A DNA stretch of 64,000 nucleotides. It comes from Ananas comosus. Its lineage: Eukaryota; Streptophyta; Magnoliopsida; Poales; Bromeliaceae. The stretch covers positions 166,159 to 230,158 of the forward strand of contig NC_033638.1 in assembly GCF_001540865.1 (NCBI RefSeq), given 5' to 3'. The position numbers were made by a program, and so were the translations under genes. Position 1 is the first letter of the stretch. Each line of letters opens with the position of its first letter. This document shows, in pieces, positions 1 through 10,492 of this stretch. Below the pieces are notes generated by a model. It had not been told where the DNA came from. It worked only from the letters and a program-made list of their open reading frames with translations, and ran no database searches.

Positions 1-723
1 TCAACCTTTAGACGAAAATTTGTAGTAGGATAATAATGGCTCCCTGGAGTACGTGGTTGGTTGAATACCATAATCTAAGAGGTGAAATTGGTCAAAGGGA
101 TCTATTTAACAGTGAAAAACTTATAAGCATCAAGTGTTTAGTGCTTTTAAAAGAACCATTGCCGCACTCTCTCTCTCTCTCCAAATATATACATACATAT
201 TTAAGAGAGAGTGCGAGCTGCTTATACACCTAAAAAGTAGGTGCACAAAAACAAAGGTTTTACTTGTAAATTTTGATAAATTAATGAACTTTGAATAAAA
301 GTATCTAATTTGATAGGATATAAAAAAATTAGTCGATTTATTTCATTTGATTTATCTATTAAATATAAATTAATTCAGAAGTTTAAATAGTGTTGGTTGA
401 AAAATCAAAGAACTAGTGGGAGATAACATTGATTAAAAATTTATTAGTTATTTTGAGTCTATTTGGGAAATACAAGGGTATTTTTGTCCATGCATCCACT
501 TCGTTCTCGTTGAAGGGACTTCCAAATAGATGAATGATTTCATTAAACTTGATTTGAAGACGATGATTTGAGTTTTATAATTTTTCGGCATTATTTAGAG
601 CTTGGCAATATAGTGAAAAATATCATGCATGTGAAAATGACTTGCTATCTCTTGTTTCTCTTTAGATTTAAGTTTTTTTTTAATCTTTTGGTCCCTTATC
701 GTTTATGTGAATTTTCATAACAG
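1..723. other. Non-coding DNA, probably intron upstream of the ankyrin exon
   Basis: No coding exon was recognised here. The stretch ends in an acceptor-like AG at 722-723, directly before an ankyrin-coding exon, so it is probably intron or upstream sequence of that gene. Around 163-215 an imperfect inverted repeat pairs a CT-rich arm with an AGAGAGAGTGC arm. The 5' exons of the ankyrin gene should lie left of the window. Confidence 0.5.
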
Positions 724-1321
724 AGATAACTGAAAAACTACTGCAGTGGAAGCCAATACTTACAAAAAAAGTTGATAGCTCAGGAAGCACTCCCCTTCAC
801 TATTTAGCAGCAACTGGTAACCATTACATGATGCGTCAACTATTAAAACAGGACACTTCTCCGGCTTACATGTCAGACTGTAAAGGATTATGCCCTATAC
901 ATGTTGCTAGTAGGATGGGAAGACTCTCTATAATTCGTGAGCTTATTAGCTGTTGTCCTGATATGGGCGAGTTAGTGGACGGTAGAGGAAGGAATTTTCT
1001 ACATATTGCTATACAGCACAAAAGGGAGCGGATAGTTAGGTTCGTCTGTAAGCATCCGTTGTTTCTGAGAGTAAAGAATGGAACGGATTGTGAAGGGAAT
1101 ACGCCACTACATCTTGCTGTAAAATCCAAGAACCGAACTATCGTGTGTCTTCTGTTGGAAAATGTTAGTGTACGCCTAAGCATCGTGAACAAGGATGGTA
1201 AAACACCTCTAGATCTTGCAATAGCCGGGCTCAACTTTGGCTTGTATTTAAAGCAGGTAATTCAATTTCCTACTCTAAGTTCTATTTTAATTATTCCACC
1301 CTTCCAAGCGTCAATTCGCTA

Positions 1322-1403
<82 letters not shown>

Positions 1404-1875
1404 CTATGGTGCTATAAACAGCACCCAAGCATTTGGTGCTTGAAATTTTTTACCGTTAAATCTACTCCTCAGATCATTTTAATAACCGCTAAATTAATCT
1501 ATTTAACCAACCACCCACTCAACCCTAGGGCCCACATTATCCTAACCGCCACATCTCCTCAATCCAACGGCTAAAAACTACAAGTATCATAACTTGGTAC
1601 TTTAAAAGCATAGGAGCTACAGTCTATATATATATATATATATATAAGTGAGCTATTATACTTTTATCATCAACGTATCACCATCATGGTGCTATTAGGT
1701 TTTAAGCCATTGGATCTACTTTTTGATTATTAATGGCCCTTGGATTAAACACTATTCCACCTACCACCACCTACCACCACCTACCACCATCATCTCAACC
1801 TCACATCTCTCCATCCAAGGGCTAAAAACACACAAGTATCACCCCCATGATACTTTTACAAGTATTCTAGCCCTA

Positions 1876-1910
<35 letters not shown>

Positions 1911-2670
1911 TATGCTACAATACTATCAATAGTACCAAGCCTTTGGTACTATTAAGTTTTCGGCCGTTGGATGAAAAGATGTGCGGTTAGAATGATAGTG
2001 GTCCCCGGTTAAATTGATAGTGGTCCCCTAGGGTTAAATGGGTGGTTGGTTTAATAGTATAATCTAACGAGTGGAAATGATCAGAGGGTAGATCTAACGG
2101 TAGAAAACTCAATAGTACCAAGTGCTTGGTACTATCGATAGTATAGTAGCCGAACTCAGAGAGAGTTCGGCTACTATACTATTATGAGTACGATCGCCCT
2201 CGTACTCATAAGTTGTTTTCGATGATAGAGTTTTCGAATTGACGATCCATACCGTCAAACGTTATCTAGAGCATTTAAAACTTCTATAAATCAAATTCCA
2301 TAATTTTTCAACATCATTTACCTTACAATCAAAAGGTCACAAAATTGACAATTTTTAACGGCCGGTATGGGATAGTTGCTAGTTTAACGGTGTAAAAGAA
2401 TCGGAATCGGTTGAATTTTTAATAGAAAATTCTATTCACTACCTAGATAAAGATCAATAACTCCGATCTTAAATTGAAGGATCCGATCATCTATTTTTAG
2501 GACGTCGTTCGATTTCGACCGTTCATTTTATACCCGCTTGATAGACTTTATTATGATTTCGAAGTCCTATTTAACAGAGTGGATCGTCGATTCAGAAGTC
2601 CCATCATCGAAAATAACTTAAGAGTACGAAGGGCCCAATACTCATAAGAGTATAGTAGCCCTACTCTATA

Positions 2671-2721
<51 letters not shown>

Positions 2722-3996
2722 GTACACGTATATATATACACGTATATATGTATATGTATATATACATGTATATATAAATGTATATGTATACGAATTGAGT
2801 TAGAATACTTTTATAAGTAGCAACCCGTTGATGCTTCTAGGTTTCTAGTCCTTGAATTTACGATTCTTCATTACTAATAGCTTTTGGATCAAACACTATT
2901 CCACCTATCACTATTTATCACCATCATCTCAACCCTACATCTCTCCATCCAATGGCTAAAAACTCAAATGCACTAACCCCTTAGTGCTTTTGAGAGTATT
3001 CTACCTCAACTCTATATATATATATATAGTTGGAATGATTGAATTTAGATGAAAAATTGTTTTTCATCTAAATTCAATCAAACACTCTACAGCTTTTAAC
3101 CAAAATAAATTCTACAGCAATTATTTTTCTAAAATCTAAGAGCAAACAGTATGTTACTTGGTCTTCAATTCTTACATATTATTATGTTTCTTCGCTTCCA
3201 GAATAACTGGATTTATTGGTGCTTAAAAGGGGCTGGAGCCATCAGCGGCTCTCGACGACTGGACCACTTAGCCGGTGAAAACCTCACTCAACCAGGTCTT
3301 AAGAAGGAACCGAAGGAGGAACAGGAGACGTACAAGAGCGCACCCCAGAACCTCCTCGTTGCCTCTGTACTTATCGTTACCGTTACATTCGCCGCAGCTT
3401 TCACCATGCCTGGGGGTTACAGAGCCGACGACCACCAAAACGGCGGCTCGCCGACTCTAGCAGGGAAATATGCTTTCCATGTCTTCATAGTCGCAGACAC
3501 TCTAGCATTCACTTACTCCGTTCAAGCCACCCTTAAGGTTATGTACGCCGGCTCGCATGTGGTCGATCCATCTCGTCGGTTTGTCCCCATTCGAGATTTC
3601 ATAGCCATGGCCGCTCTACTTATGGTGGCGGCATTCGCAATGTCCGTATATGTCCTGCTGGCTCCACTTAGTAAATCCATCGCCGTTCTTTGCTGTGCAA
3701 TGCCTTTGGCTTTCACGTCAATATTTCTTTCTTTGTGGGCACGGCGGCCTTTTCTTCTGGCAATGGCATTAACGAGAAGACTGGGATGGTCTGGCATGTT
3801 CAAACGCTGCGTAGCAATGCGGCCCCGGGAAATATTTCCTGTTGGGAATTATAACTGTTTCATCCTCAGCCGGAAAGCACTGTACCTAGTATTATATGCC
3901 AGCATCTTTCTGCTGCCGCTGGCCGACGTATGGGGTCATCACTACTGCAATTCGCATAAACAACACTCTTCTGCGTGTTCATTCTTTTATGGGTAA
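724..3996 (+). CDS. Ankyrin repeat / PGG-domain membrane protein (ACD6-like), 5'-partial
   Basis: Two exons are visible: 724-1256 and 3202-3996 (or to 3992). The first encodes four to five ankyrin repeats ([56 protein letters not shown]). It ends at AAGCAG|GTAATT in phase 0. The second follows TTCCAG in phase 0 and encodes a PGG domain ([13 protein letters not shown]) followed by about four hydrophobic membrane segments. This is the architecture of the plant ACD6/ITN1 family, whose members act at membranes in defence, cell-death control or salt response; which role applies here is not known. The 1.9-kb intron is packed with MITEs and TA repeats. The reading frame stops at TAA 3994-3996, but GG|GTAAGTAAG at the same point is a perfect donor, so a further exon is possible. 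The start codon lies outside the window. No internal stop was seen, and no expression can be inferred. Confidence 0.82.
1324..1398. repeat. (TA)n microsatellite
   Basis: An uninterrupted TA dinucleotide run of about 75 bp lies inside the ankyrin-gene intron. It forms the left edge of a cluster of TA-flanked MITEs. Confidence 0.97.
1399..1624. mobile_element. TA-flanked MITE, copy a
   Basis: This is a non-coding element of about 226 bp lying between two TA runs. Its left end (GTTAGCTATGGTGCT) is roughly the reverse complement of its right end (AGCATAGGAGCTAC). The ends and the interior motif AACGGCTAAAAAC are shared with the neighbouring elements. It has no coding capacity. Exact borders are uncertain because both flanks are TA repeats. 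Confidence 0.55.
1650..1878. mobile_element. TA-flanked MITE, copy b
   Basis: The left end GAGCTATTATACTTTTA pairs with the right end GTATTCTAGCCCTACTC. The interior contains CCACCTACCACC tandem triplets and TCTCTCCATCCAAGGGCTAAAAAC, which is nearly the same as copy e at 2797-3012. The element is flanked by TA runs. It is non-coding; the short open frames in it are chance. Confidence 0.65.
1907..2157. mobile_element. TA-flanked MITE, copy c, with 30-bp TIRs
   Basis: The left end (GAATTATGCTACAATACTAT, continuing to AGTACC) is matched over about 30 bp by the reverse complement of the right end at 2128-2157, with few mismatches. Inner sub-terminal palindromes AGTACCAAG/CTTGGTACT occur near both ends. 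The interior has the duplicated phrase GATAGTGGTCCCC. No open reading frame. Confidence 0.7.
2138..2182. repeat. Perfect 20-bp palindrome at the junction of two MITEs
   Basis: Arms 2138-2157 and 2163-2182 are exact reverse complements with a 5-nt AGAGA spacer. The palindrome arises because the right TIR of copy c and the left TIR of copy d lie back to back. Confidence 0.9.
2163..2666. mobile_element. TA-flanked MITE, copy d, about 504 bp with long TIRs
   Basis: The left terminus GAGTTCGGCTACTATACTAT continues through TATGAGTAC and CGTACTCATAAG. The right terminus, read in reverse complement, begins GAGTAGGGCTACTATACTCT and follows the same order. TIR similarity extends to the inner TTTTCGATGAT / ATCATCGAAAA pair, about 65-70 bp in all. 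It is non-coding. The right end abuts a TA run. Confidence 0.75.
2667..2790. repeat. Compound (TA)/(TATACA) microsatellite
   Basis: An AT-rich run of about 120 bp mixes TATATA, TATACA and TATGTA units, between MITE copies d and e. Confidence 0.9.
2797..3012. mobile_element. TA-flanked MITE, copy e (sister of copy b)
   Basis: The left end GAGTTAGAATACTTTTATAA and right end GAGTATTCTACCTCAACTC form imperfect TIRs. The interior (CACTATTCCACCTATCAC, CATCTCTCCATCCAATGGC) aligns in order with copy b. It is non-coding and is followed by another TA run. Confidence 0.65.
3036..3080. repeat. Perfect 21-bp hairpin with 3-nt loop
   Basis: TGATTGAATTTAGATGAAAA plus one A (3036-3056) is the exact reverse complement of 3060-3080, separated by TTG. 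It lies in the ankyrin-gene intron 120 bp before the PGG exon. It may be a tiny foldback element or a hairpin-forming RNA segment. Confidence 0.9.
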
Positions 3997-4473
3997 GTAA
4001 GTGCATTTTCACTTTAATTTCCATCTTGTGATTTGAAAAATATTATTTTGCTATCATCTAATTTTTTATTTTTTTCTTTTTACTGTAAAGGCCTGCCATT
4101 AACAAATAAATAAATAAATAAATTTTGTAATATGTTTTACAAGTCACAGAGTGACTATCTAATTAAATATAATATTTTAATATTGATCCTACTTGGCTGA
4201 AGGTCTTTACATATAGTGATATAGAGAGAAAATTATATGGTGGCAAAATAATACTTTTCAAATTATGTAGTGGCAAAGTGAAAATGCATAGACCAAATGA
4301 AGCGGTAAATAATTGAAGGGTTTTAAAAAAATAAAATAAAATTTGAGCAAAGTAATTATGTTTGTGCCTTTTCTTTGAGTCGTTGTACTGGAGTCTAATG
4401 TTAGGATCCTATCTAATAAATGGGAATGGATCAATCAATAAGCTTGTCTGGGTTCTTCAGTCAATTACGCACG
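3997..4473. other. AT-rich intergenic DNA downstream of the ankyrin gene
   Basis: This holds 3' flanking sequence with an AAATAAATAAATAAATAAA run near 4105-4123 and no gene. It may include the 3' UTR of the PGG exon, but no polyadenylation signal can be assigned with confidence. Confidence 0.5.
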
Positions 4474-4972
4474 AGTGTTTTAAAATAAAAATTTTAGGTG
4501 ATATTATTGTTATTTTCTTTTAAAATTTTAAGTTTTGTTTGATATTAATTGTTACTATTTTTTATGTTTTTTCTCCTTTCTCGAGCGAGGAAAGGGAAGA
4601 AAATTTTGTCGGCATGCCTAAAGAGAGGAATAGTATTCTTTTTCACTTTTTTTTTCTTTCTCTTTATTATGTTTTCATACAATCAGAGATTGAATCTCCA
4701 ACATTTGGAATGATAACCTGTATAACATAACAACTACTTGGTTAGAATGATGTTTATTGTTCACCTCTTTAGTGTCTTTTCATTTAAAAAAGACTTTCCG
4801 TGGAATATAAATTAACAAAGAAAAGCACCTTATTTTATATCGGCATTTTACACTACAAGAAGCATTATTTATACATTTGCGCGTCTCAATTTTGCGGCCT
4901 TTTTTGGCATTGTGATCTTTTTCTTTTATTTTTTAAAATAAAATTTTAGGCATTGTTTGATATTATTGTCAT

Positions 4973-5394
4973 TGTGACGCCCCGACTTCCCAAGGGGTCA
5001 CCCATCCTAGGACTACTCCCGTCCTAGCACGCTTAACTCTCTTAACCTCTTGGGTCTAGCCACCACCCAAAATGCTTAAGCCGGGTTAAGAGTTTAGCCC
5101 TATTATATCTNAAAATCCGTCAGCGTCATTAGTTCCAGAACAGCTGACCCGGTCGAAACGAGCTATTGGACTGCTATGAACAGAGTCCGGTACGAGCCAG
5201 AAGCCAACTTCTCACCGCGGCTTCTCCGGAAAATTGAGTTACTATTCACTTTAAGTGAAACTTGGAAATCGCGTAGAATTTCCGTTTTAACTCGATTTCG
5301 CCCGAAACTTGACGAGTGCTTTTGTAATTAAATTACACACAAAAACATCGTCAACTGAGAGTTTAGCTACACTGCAAAAATCTCAGTCCCTACA
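4973..5394. mobile_element. Solo LTR of a Cassandra-like TRIM retrotransposon
   Basis: The 422-bp block begins TGTGACGCC, ends CCCTACA, and is bracketed by a perfect 5-bp target duplication GTCAT (4968-4972 and 5395-5399). This TG...CA plus 5-bp TSD structure is that of an LTR, and no internal domain is present. Its first about 80 bp closely match the reverse complement of plant 5S rRNA. Known Cassandra TRIM elements are defined by LTRs carrying 5S sequence with pol III promoter boxes. One ambiguous base lies at 5111. Confidence 0.8.
4981..5057 (-). other. 5S-rRNA-like segment inside the solo LTR
   Basis: Read on the minus strand, this segment contains close matches to the 5S internal control region: a box-A-like AGTTAAGCGTGC and a box-C-like CTAGGATGGGTGACC. 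On the plus strand GACTTCCC, GGTCACCCATCCTAG, GACTACTCCCG and AGCACGCTTAACT follow in the same order as in antisense plant 5S rRNA. It is not a 5S gene, because the 5' third of 5S is replaced. Confidence 0.8.
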
Positions 5395-5800
5395 GTCATT
5401 TTCTTTTAAAATTTTTAAATAAAAATTTTAGGCCTTATTTGGTGTTGTTGGTATTTTATTTTTTTTCTTTCTTTTCTCTTTAGAGAGAGAAGAGGGAAAG
5501 AAATTCTATTATTAATTAGTGCATCGAAAGAGAGGAATAGCACATTTTTCATTTTTTCTTCCCTTTTTCTCTTTAGAGGGTTTCCATGCAAGTAGTGACT
5601 GTATCTCCCATGTTTGAAATGTTAACCTAGATAACAACTCCTAGGTTTGGACAACCCTTTGTGTCTTTTCATTTGTAAAAGGCTACTTCGATGAAATATA
5701 AATTAATGAAGAAAAGCACCTTCTTCTATATGGGCACTTTACGCTACAAAATGCATAATTTATATATTTGCGTGTCTCTCATTTGTTCGGCCTTTTTCTT

Positions 5801-7814
5801 GTGGAACGAAACTACAACTTTTTCATCTTTGGTTTTGAAATAAATTTTTTTATATTTTATATTTTTTATTCTTTTTGCAAAGTTCAACATTTTGAGTAAC
5901 TCTTGCCTTTCCTAACTATGGCTTTAGAATCTGGCAATACTCTTTTACTGACTCGAGGAACTTGGTTTTTTTTTATTTTTTATTTTATATGATGCTCATA
6001 TGAAGTGATGCTGGCGAATGATGCATGTGAATATATCTGCATGTGACATGATACATGTGAACTGATGCATATGAAGTGATGCTGGTGAAAAGATGCATTT
6101 GAATACGTAATGCATGTGAAGTGATGAAGGTGACATGATGCATGTAAAGTTCTATAGTGATTTCCTCTATCAAGTTTGAAATTATCAGAGAATGTTCAAA
6201 TTGTTACAGACAAGCATGTCGAAGTTTTTCAGAAAAGATTATGAAACATAAATAGTAACAAGAAGTTCATCAATTTGGTACTAGATTTTAAATCCAAAGT
6301 TAGGAAAGGCATAAATATTGCACTACAAAAGAACAATCAAAACTTATTTCAACACCAAAGTAAAATGATTATAAGATAATCCGGCCAGCTGAATCATAAG
6401 AAAATGATTAAACAACGATTCTATTTTGGAATAGGAGTAATGGAGTACATTTGGTTGATTCGAATCTCAATTTCACAATTTGTATCTCAATTCATGTAAT
6501 TGGGACCGGGTCGAATTATTAAATGGTGTAGCACTAAGTTTAGTATCTACTAAGAGTTAGCCTTGCTTTTGAAAGATTAAGGGGGTGAGCACTAAATTTA
6601 GTATGTAGTAAGAGTTAGCTTGATTTGTATAGCTGTATTAGGTCGGTCAACATATCATAACTTGAATTTATTTCGTTAGATAGTGATCAGTCTTTTAGAG
6701 TTTTGTTTATTTTGAAAGATCCGAGGCATGCAAAAAGAATCAGAATGAGTGACTCTCATTGTTGGTGTTTGATTTGAGGGATTCACACAGCGGAAATTTA
6801 ACCGGCCAAATCCCATAACAGAGGTGCAAGTCAACTTTGATTCCAGGGAGGATTGAGAAAAGGGCTTTCTTTTTTTATTACTACTAACAATTATTTGAAT
6901 TTGAATATAAATTTAAGTTCTAGTTTACGCTAGCTAAGGATAACAGTAAAAGAGTGCTCTCCTGCAACCATCTGCTTAGTAATAGCTTATTGGCCGCCCC
7001 ATATTAAGTCAGTTTCAATTGAAAGCAAAGATTTCACTAGTAGTGAAAGGATTATCAAGTGAGAAGCATTTGTCTAGCTACGAGGAAAGTGTTTAGGTTG
7101 TTTGTAAGATACATGTCAAAGAAAATACCGTCCTTTAAATTATGAATTCAAATTTAAATTCAAGTTTTAATTTCTTAAGTTCAAAGTAGGAATTGGAATA
7201 ATAGTTTGATTTTTTGAATTTAGTTCTAGTTTTAAATTTTGATTTGAACTTGTTCCTCACTGGATGGTACTTGAAATCCTCAAGTGTTGCATCCATCATG
7301 ACTTGATTAATATTTTTTTAATCAAAGTTTGTTATATATCTGGATTACTTGTGTTAACGTAGTTAAATTTTTTTTTACGGTAAAACAGGAGATGGTTCTT
7401 AGTGTGCCCAAATTCATTAATGGGATAAGAAAATTAATGCACAATGTAAGCTTGCACGTCCAAACAATCACGGCCAAAAGATCAGCAGTCAACCAAGCTA
7501 ACCTAACGTAGAATGAAAATACAAGTGAGGAACAACAACTAACCTAAAACCAACTTACAATAGAATAATCACATAGTTAATTAATGAGCATAGTATGCAA
7601 AACAATAATAACAGTATGTAACTAACTCATAAGTGCAGAATCGATTTGACCAGCCTATTTATGACACAAAAAGTTCTTAAATGCATTGTGAGTGAAGCTC
7701 GAACTGAAGTCACCATTGTTAATACTTACTTCTGCCTTTTTTAATTTGGCCTGTTTAACCCCTAGTGTTCATTGTTCATTCTGACTTGAACATACCTTCC
7801 CCCTTCAACAATAG
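5801..7814. other. Non-coding AT-rich DNA upstream of the zinc-finger exons
   Basis: No recognisable coding exon was found. It contains the minisatellite at 5985-6150 and a short direct repeat (GCACTAAGTTTAGTATCTACTAAGAG and GCACTAAATTTAGTATGTAGTAAGAG, near 6531-6556 and 6589-6615). Upstream exons of the gene ending at 8108 might be hidden here but were not identified. Confidence 0.4.
5985..6150. repeat. Imperfect minisatellite, unit about 14-16 bp (GATGCATGTGAAGT)
   Basis: At least eight degenerate copies of GATGCATGTGAAGT-like units occur, with variants GATGCTGGTGAA and GATACATGTGAAC. The minus-strand open frame across it merely translates the repeat. Confidence 0.8.
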
Positions 7815-8108
7815 GTTGCGCAAAGAAGATGTGAAGTTTGCAAAGGCTCCGGCCTTGTACTAAAAGATACTTATTATGTTCGCTGCCCTAGCTGTGATAT
7901 GTTGATTTTTATGTATGCAAACTTTTTATTTTGTTGATTCCTCTGTTTCAAAAAAAAACATGTCCATCTAAGCTTGAAATTTGTTTTAATATTGAAGTAA
8001 AATTCGCATCAGTTTGTCCATTATTTTTCAGTTTAACATTTTAATCCATTTCATTTTGTAGGTGGCTTTCTGCCATGGCAGTCGTGGAAAAGATTCTTTA
8101 CTGGTTAG
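7815..8108 (+). CDS. C-terminal exons of a DnaJ-type zinc-finger protein (partial)
   Basis: Exon 7815-7893 follows ACAATAG and encodes VAQRRCEVCKGSGLVLKDTY and then YVRCPS. It splices at AGCT|GTGATA to exon 8062-8108, which follows TTTTGTAG and adds CGFLPWQSWKRFFTG and a TAG stop. The phases match (1 nt plus 2 nt). The CxxCxGxG...CxxC pattern is that of the DnaJ cysteine-rich zinc-binding domain. The WQSW-RFFTG ending is, from memory, typical of small plastid-targeted plant proteins of this class, some of which act in photosystem or thylakoid assembly. The N-terminal exons were not found within the preceding kilobases. It is therefore either a gene with distant 5' exons or a remnant. Both splice sites and the stop look intact. 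Confidence 0.6.
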
Positions 8109-10487
8109 AACTTAACTAAGAAGTTTGTGAGCCGTTTTATCTGTCCTACTAAATTTGAACGATATGTAATAGCATGAAACTAGACAGAACCCAAGAGAAA
8201 GTATAAGAAATATTTGAGGAAGTTTCATAAATCAAGTCAAAGACAATCATTTATAAAGCTAATGAAGAGAATTTTGATGTAGACATTAGAAGGTAAACAA
8301 TTGGACTTGGAGTTTGTTGCGTAAATAATTGTTCGTAAGAACATTTCGAATACAGAACTTTTAAATGAAGAGGTGAATAAGGTACAAATAAAAAAATAAT
8401 ATAATAGTACAATCGAAATATTAAAAGTCTTAGACAATTGAAATGATTAGTCATCGAAAGGTAAGGAGAACTGAAAAAAAAAAAACGAAAGCAAATTTTA
8501 GGGGATAAAAGAATGAAAAAAGAACTTATCATTAGACGCAATTAAAAATTTTTGGCAAAGACCGCAAGAGTATTGAAAGTATACATGAAAAAGAAAAAGT
8601 TGTGAAATGTGCCATTAAAAATCACAAAAGCAATCAAGGATTGAAAAAATAAGAATTATATAATAAATAGAAGACCATACTTAAGAATATTAGACATAGA
8701 GATACCAAATACAATAAAAGATAAAATCAAAAACAAAGAATTCGATGTATAGAAGTGTGTTTACCAATCCTCTACTTGCAGTGTGCATAATTAAAAGTAA
8801 ATCCACCTTTGCTTATTTGATTATGACTTCGTAGTTCTAACACAACCTACAAATAATAAGCATCTGTAGTTCCAACACAGCCGCCATATAATAAGCATTG
8901 GTAGTTTCAACATTGTCTATACATAGTAAGCATAGTGAAATGGTGTAGTAGAAAAAAAAAATTATAAAACATTTTAAGAAGGGAAACAAAACAAACATCA
9001 TTGGATAAAAACAATCTAGAACTAACATGAAAAGAAAACAGAGGAAAAAAAACAAATGAAACAAAAGCAAAACTAAAAGATGAGCAAGAACAAGCAAGAT
9101 CAAAAGAGATATATAAGAGTAAAAGAGAGGGAAGAAAAATGTGGTGCACAACCCATCATTGTCTAAATGATCAAAAGGTTGTAGCATTTCCAGCTTTTGC
9201 TCTAAAGAACAACTGAATAGCTAGAAAGAAAAGAAAAGTACAAGAAAAGTGAGAAGATATAAAGATGAAATAGCACATTGGTTTGATTTGAAGCATTAAG
9301 TAATAAAATGCCCAACAATATGTAAGGAAGTAGAAACCAAAATAAAATTATACCAAATTCAAAATAGTTCCATAAATAAAGTCAAGAAGAATGACCCATC
9401 CAACGAACACGAAATCCCCGAAAATATGTGTAACTCAGTAGCTATCGGTATTTTGTAAATAAAGAAAAGAAAGTGAGAAACAATTCAAAAAAAAGGAGGA
9501 GGAGGAATGTATAGCTAATTAAGAAACAAGAAAAGAAACAAAGGGCAAGGCCGCAGGAGAAACCCATAACTGTGATATACGAACTTTCAAGAACACTTTC
9601 AAAACCCAGCAACCAAAAGCAAAAAAAAAAAAAAAAAAAAAAAAAGTGAAAAAGAAGAGTACACCCCTAAAATGCCAATTTTGAAAGGCGCACTTGAGAG
9701 AATAGCATTAACCTACTATAAAAATTATCATGAAAGATAGCAAAATGAGAAGGATATCATAAGAAATCAAATTACGTCATAGAAATATAACAAACTTGAA
9801 AGAAAATCAACGCAAGAAACTTTTGGAGAAACAAAGAAAGTAGGAAATTCGAATTACACAAAATATGAGTTGTTGTAAGTAATTGCATATTTGAATCTAA
9901 AAAACAAAAGTCAAAATTAATTAGACAAATTGAATTACAAAAGAAAATGACTACTTTCAAAAGATCCAACATCCTTGACAAAGTTCTTGAAATAAAGTAA
10001 ACCTACAACTTGCATAGATATACCTCATTCAACTTCACAACAAAGTTAGAGAATTCATATATACGTGGCAATTTTAAATGCATAAATACAGTCAGCAACC
10101 ATAAATGTGTCATCACCTGATGCAAGAAGCTCAGCAGTCATACACTACACAGTAATTAAAGTTGGGAAATAGTACTACTGTGAACCAACACAATTTCATT
10201 TTGCAATCATCTTCACAAAAAGTAAAAGGGTCAAGCAGTTTGCTCAATCAAAAGCACTCTATGAATCAAACAATTATACTCCCATGCTTAAAATATGCCC
10301 TGCAATGACAAGAATATTCATATTAAATTATGAATATTTGTATTACATTATGACCAAAGAGGTGTCATTTTGTAGTATGATTGGATAAATTTAATATAAC
10401 AAATCTTACATAATTTATATCAAAATTCTTTTTGAGCAAACAATTTATCTTAATTCCACACTCGTTGACATCTAAATGTATTAGATA
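8109..10487. other. Purine-rich non-coding stretch
   Basis: No gene was recognised. From about 8160 to 9990 the plus strand is strongly A/G-biased, so the minus strand shows spurious long F/L/S-rich frames. It includes a poly(A) run near 9620-9645 and the short tandem array at 8832-8932. Confidence 0.6.
8832..8932. repeat. Three tandem copies of a roughly 34-40 bp unit
   Basis: The phrase TAGTTCTAACACAACC...AATAAGCAT recurs as TAGTTCCAACACAGCC...AATAAGCAT and TAGTTTCAACATTG...AGTAAGCAT, in tandem. Confidence 0.7.
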
Positions 10488-10492
10488 TCTGA

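Larger units (their letters stand above)
4474..5800. repeat. Diverged tandem duplication (two units of about 450 bp)
   Basis: Unit 1 (about 4474-4929) and unit 2 (about 4930-5800, minus the inserted LTR) share the same ordered landmarks. These are AAATTTTAGG, a TTTCTTT run with AGAGAG or CGAGCGAGG, AAAGAGAGGAATAG, GTGTCTTTTCATTT, GAAAAGCACCTT and CATTTGCG/ATTTGCGTGTCTC. Neither unit has an open frame. The origin is unknown. The copies are clearly diverged, so the duplication is old and predates the LTR insertion in unit 2. Confidence 0.7.

Noticed and set aside
4981..5057. Genuine 5S rRNA gene
   Set aside because: Only about two thirds of 5S is present. It has LTR ends and a TSD around it and is not in a tandem array.
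5985..6173. His/Met-rich minus-strand frame
   Set aside because: It only translates the GATGCATGTGAAGT minisatellite.
8837..9187. Long F/L-rich minus-strand frames resembling membrane proteins
   Set aside because: They result from a purine-rich plus strand (TTT, CTT, TCT codons on the minus strand). Frames overlap in two registers with the same character.
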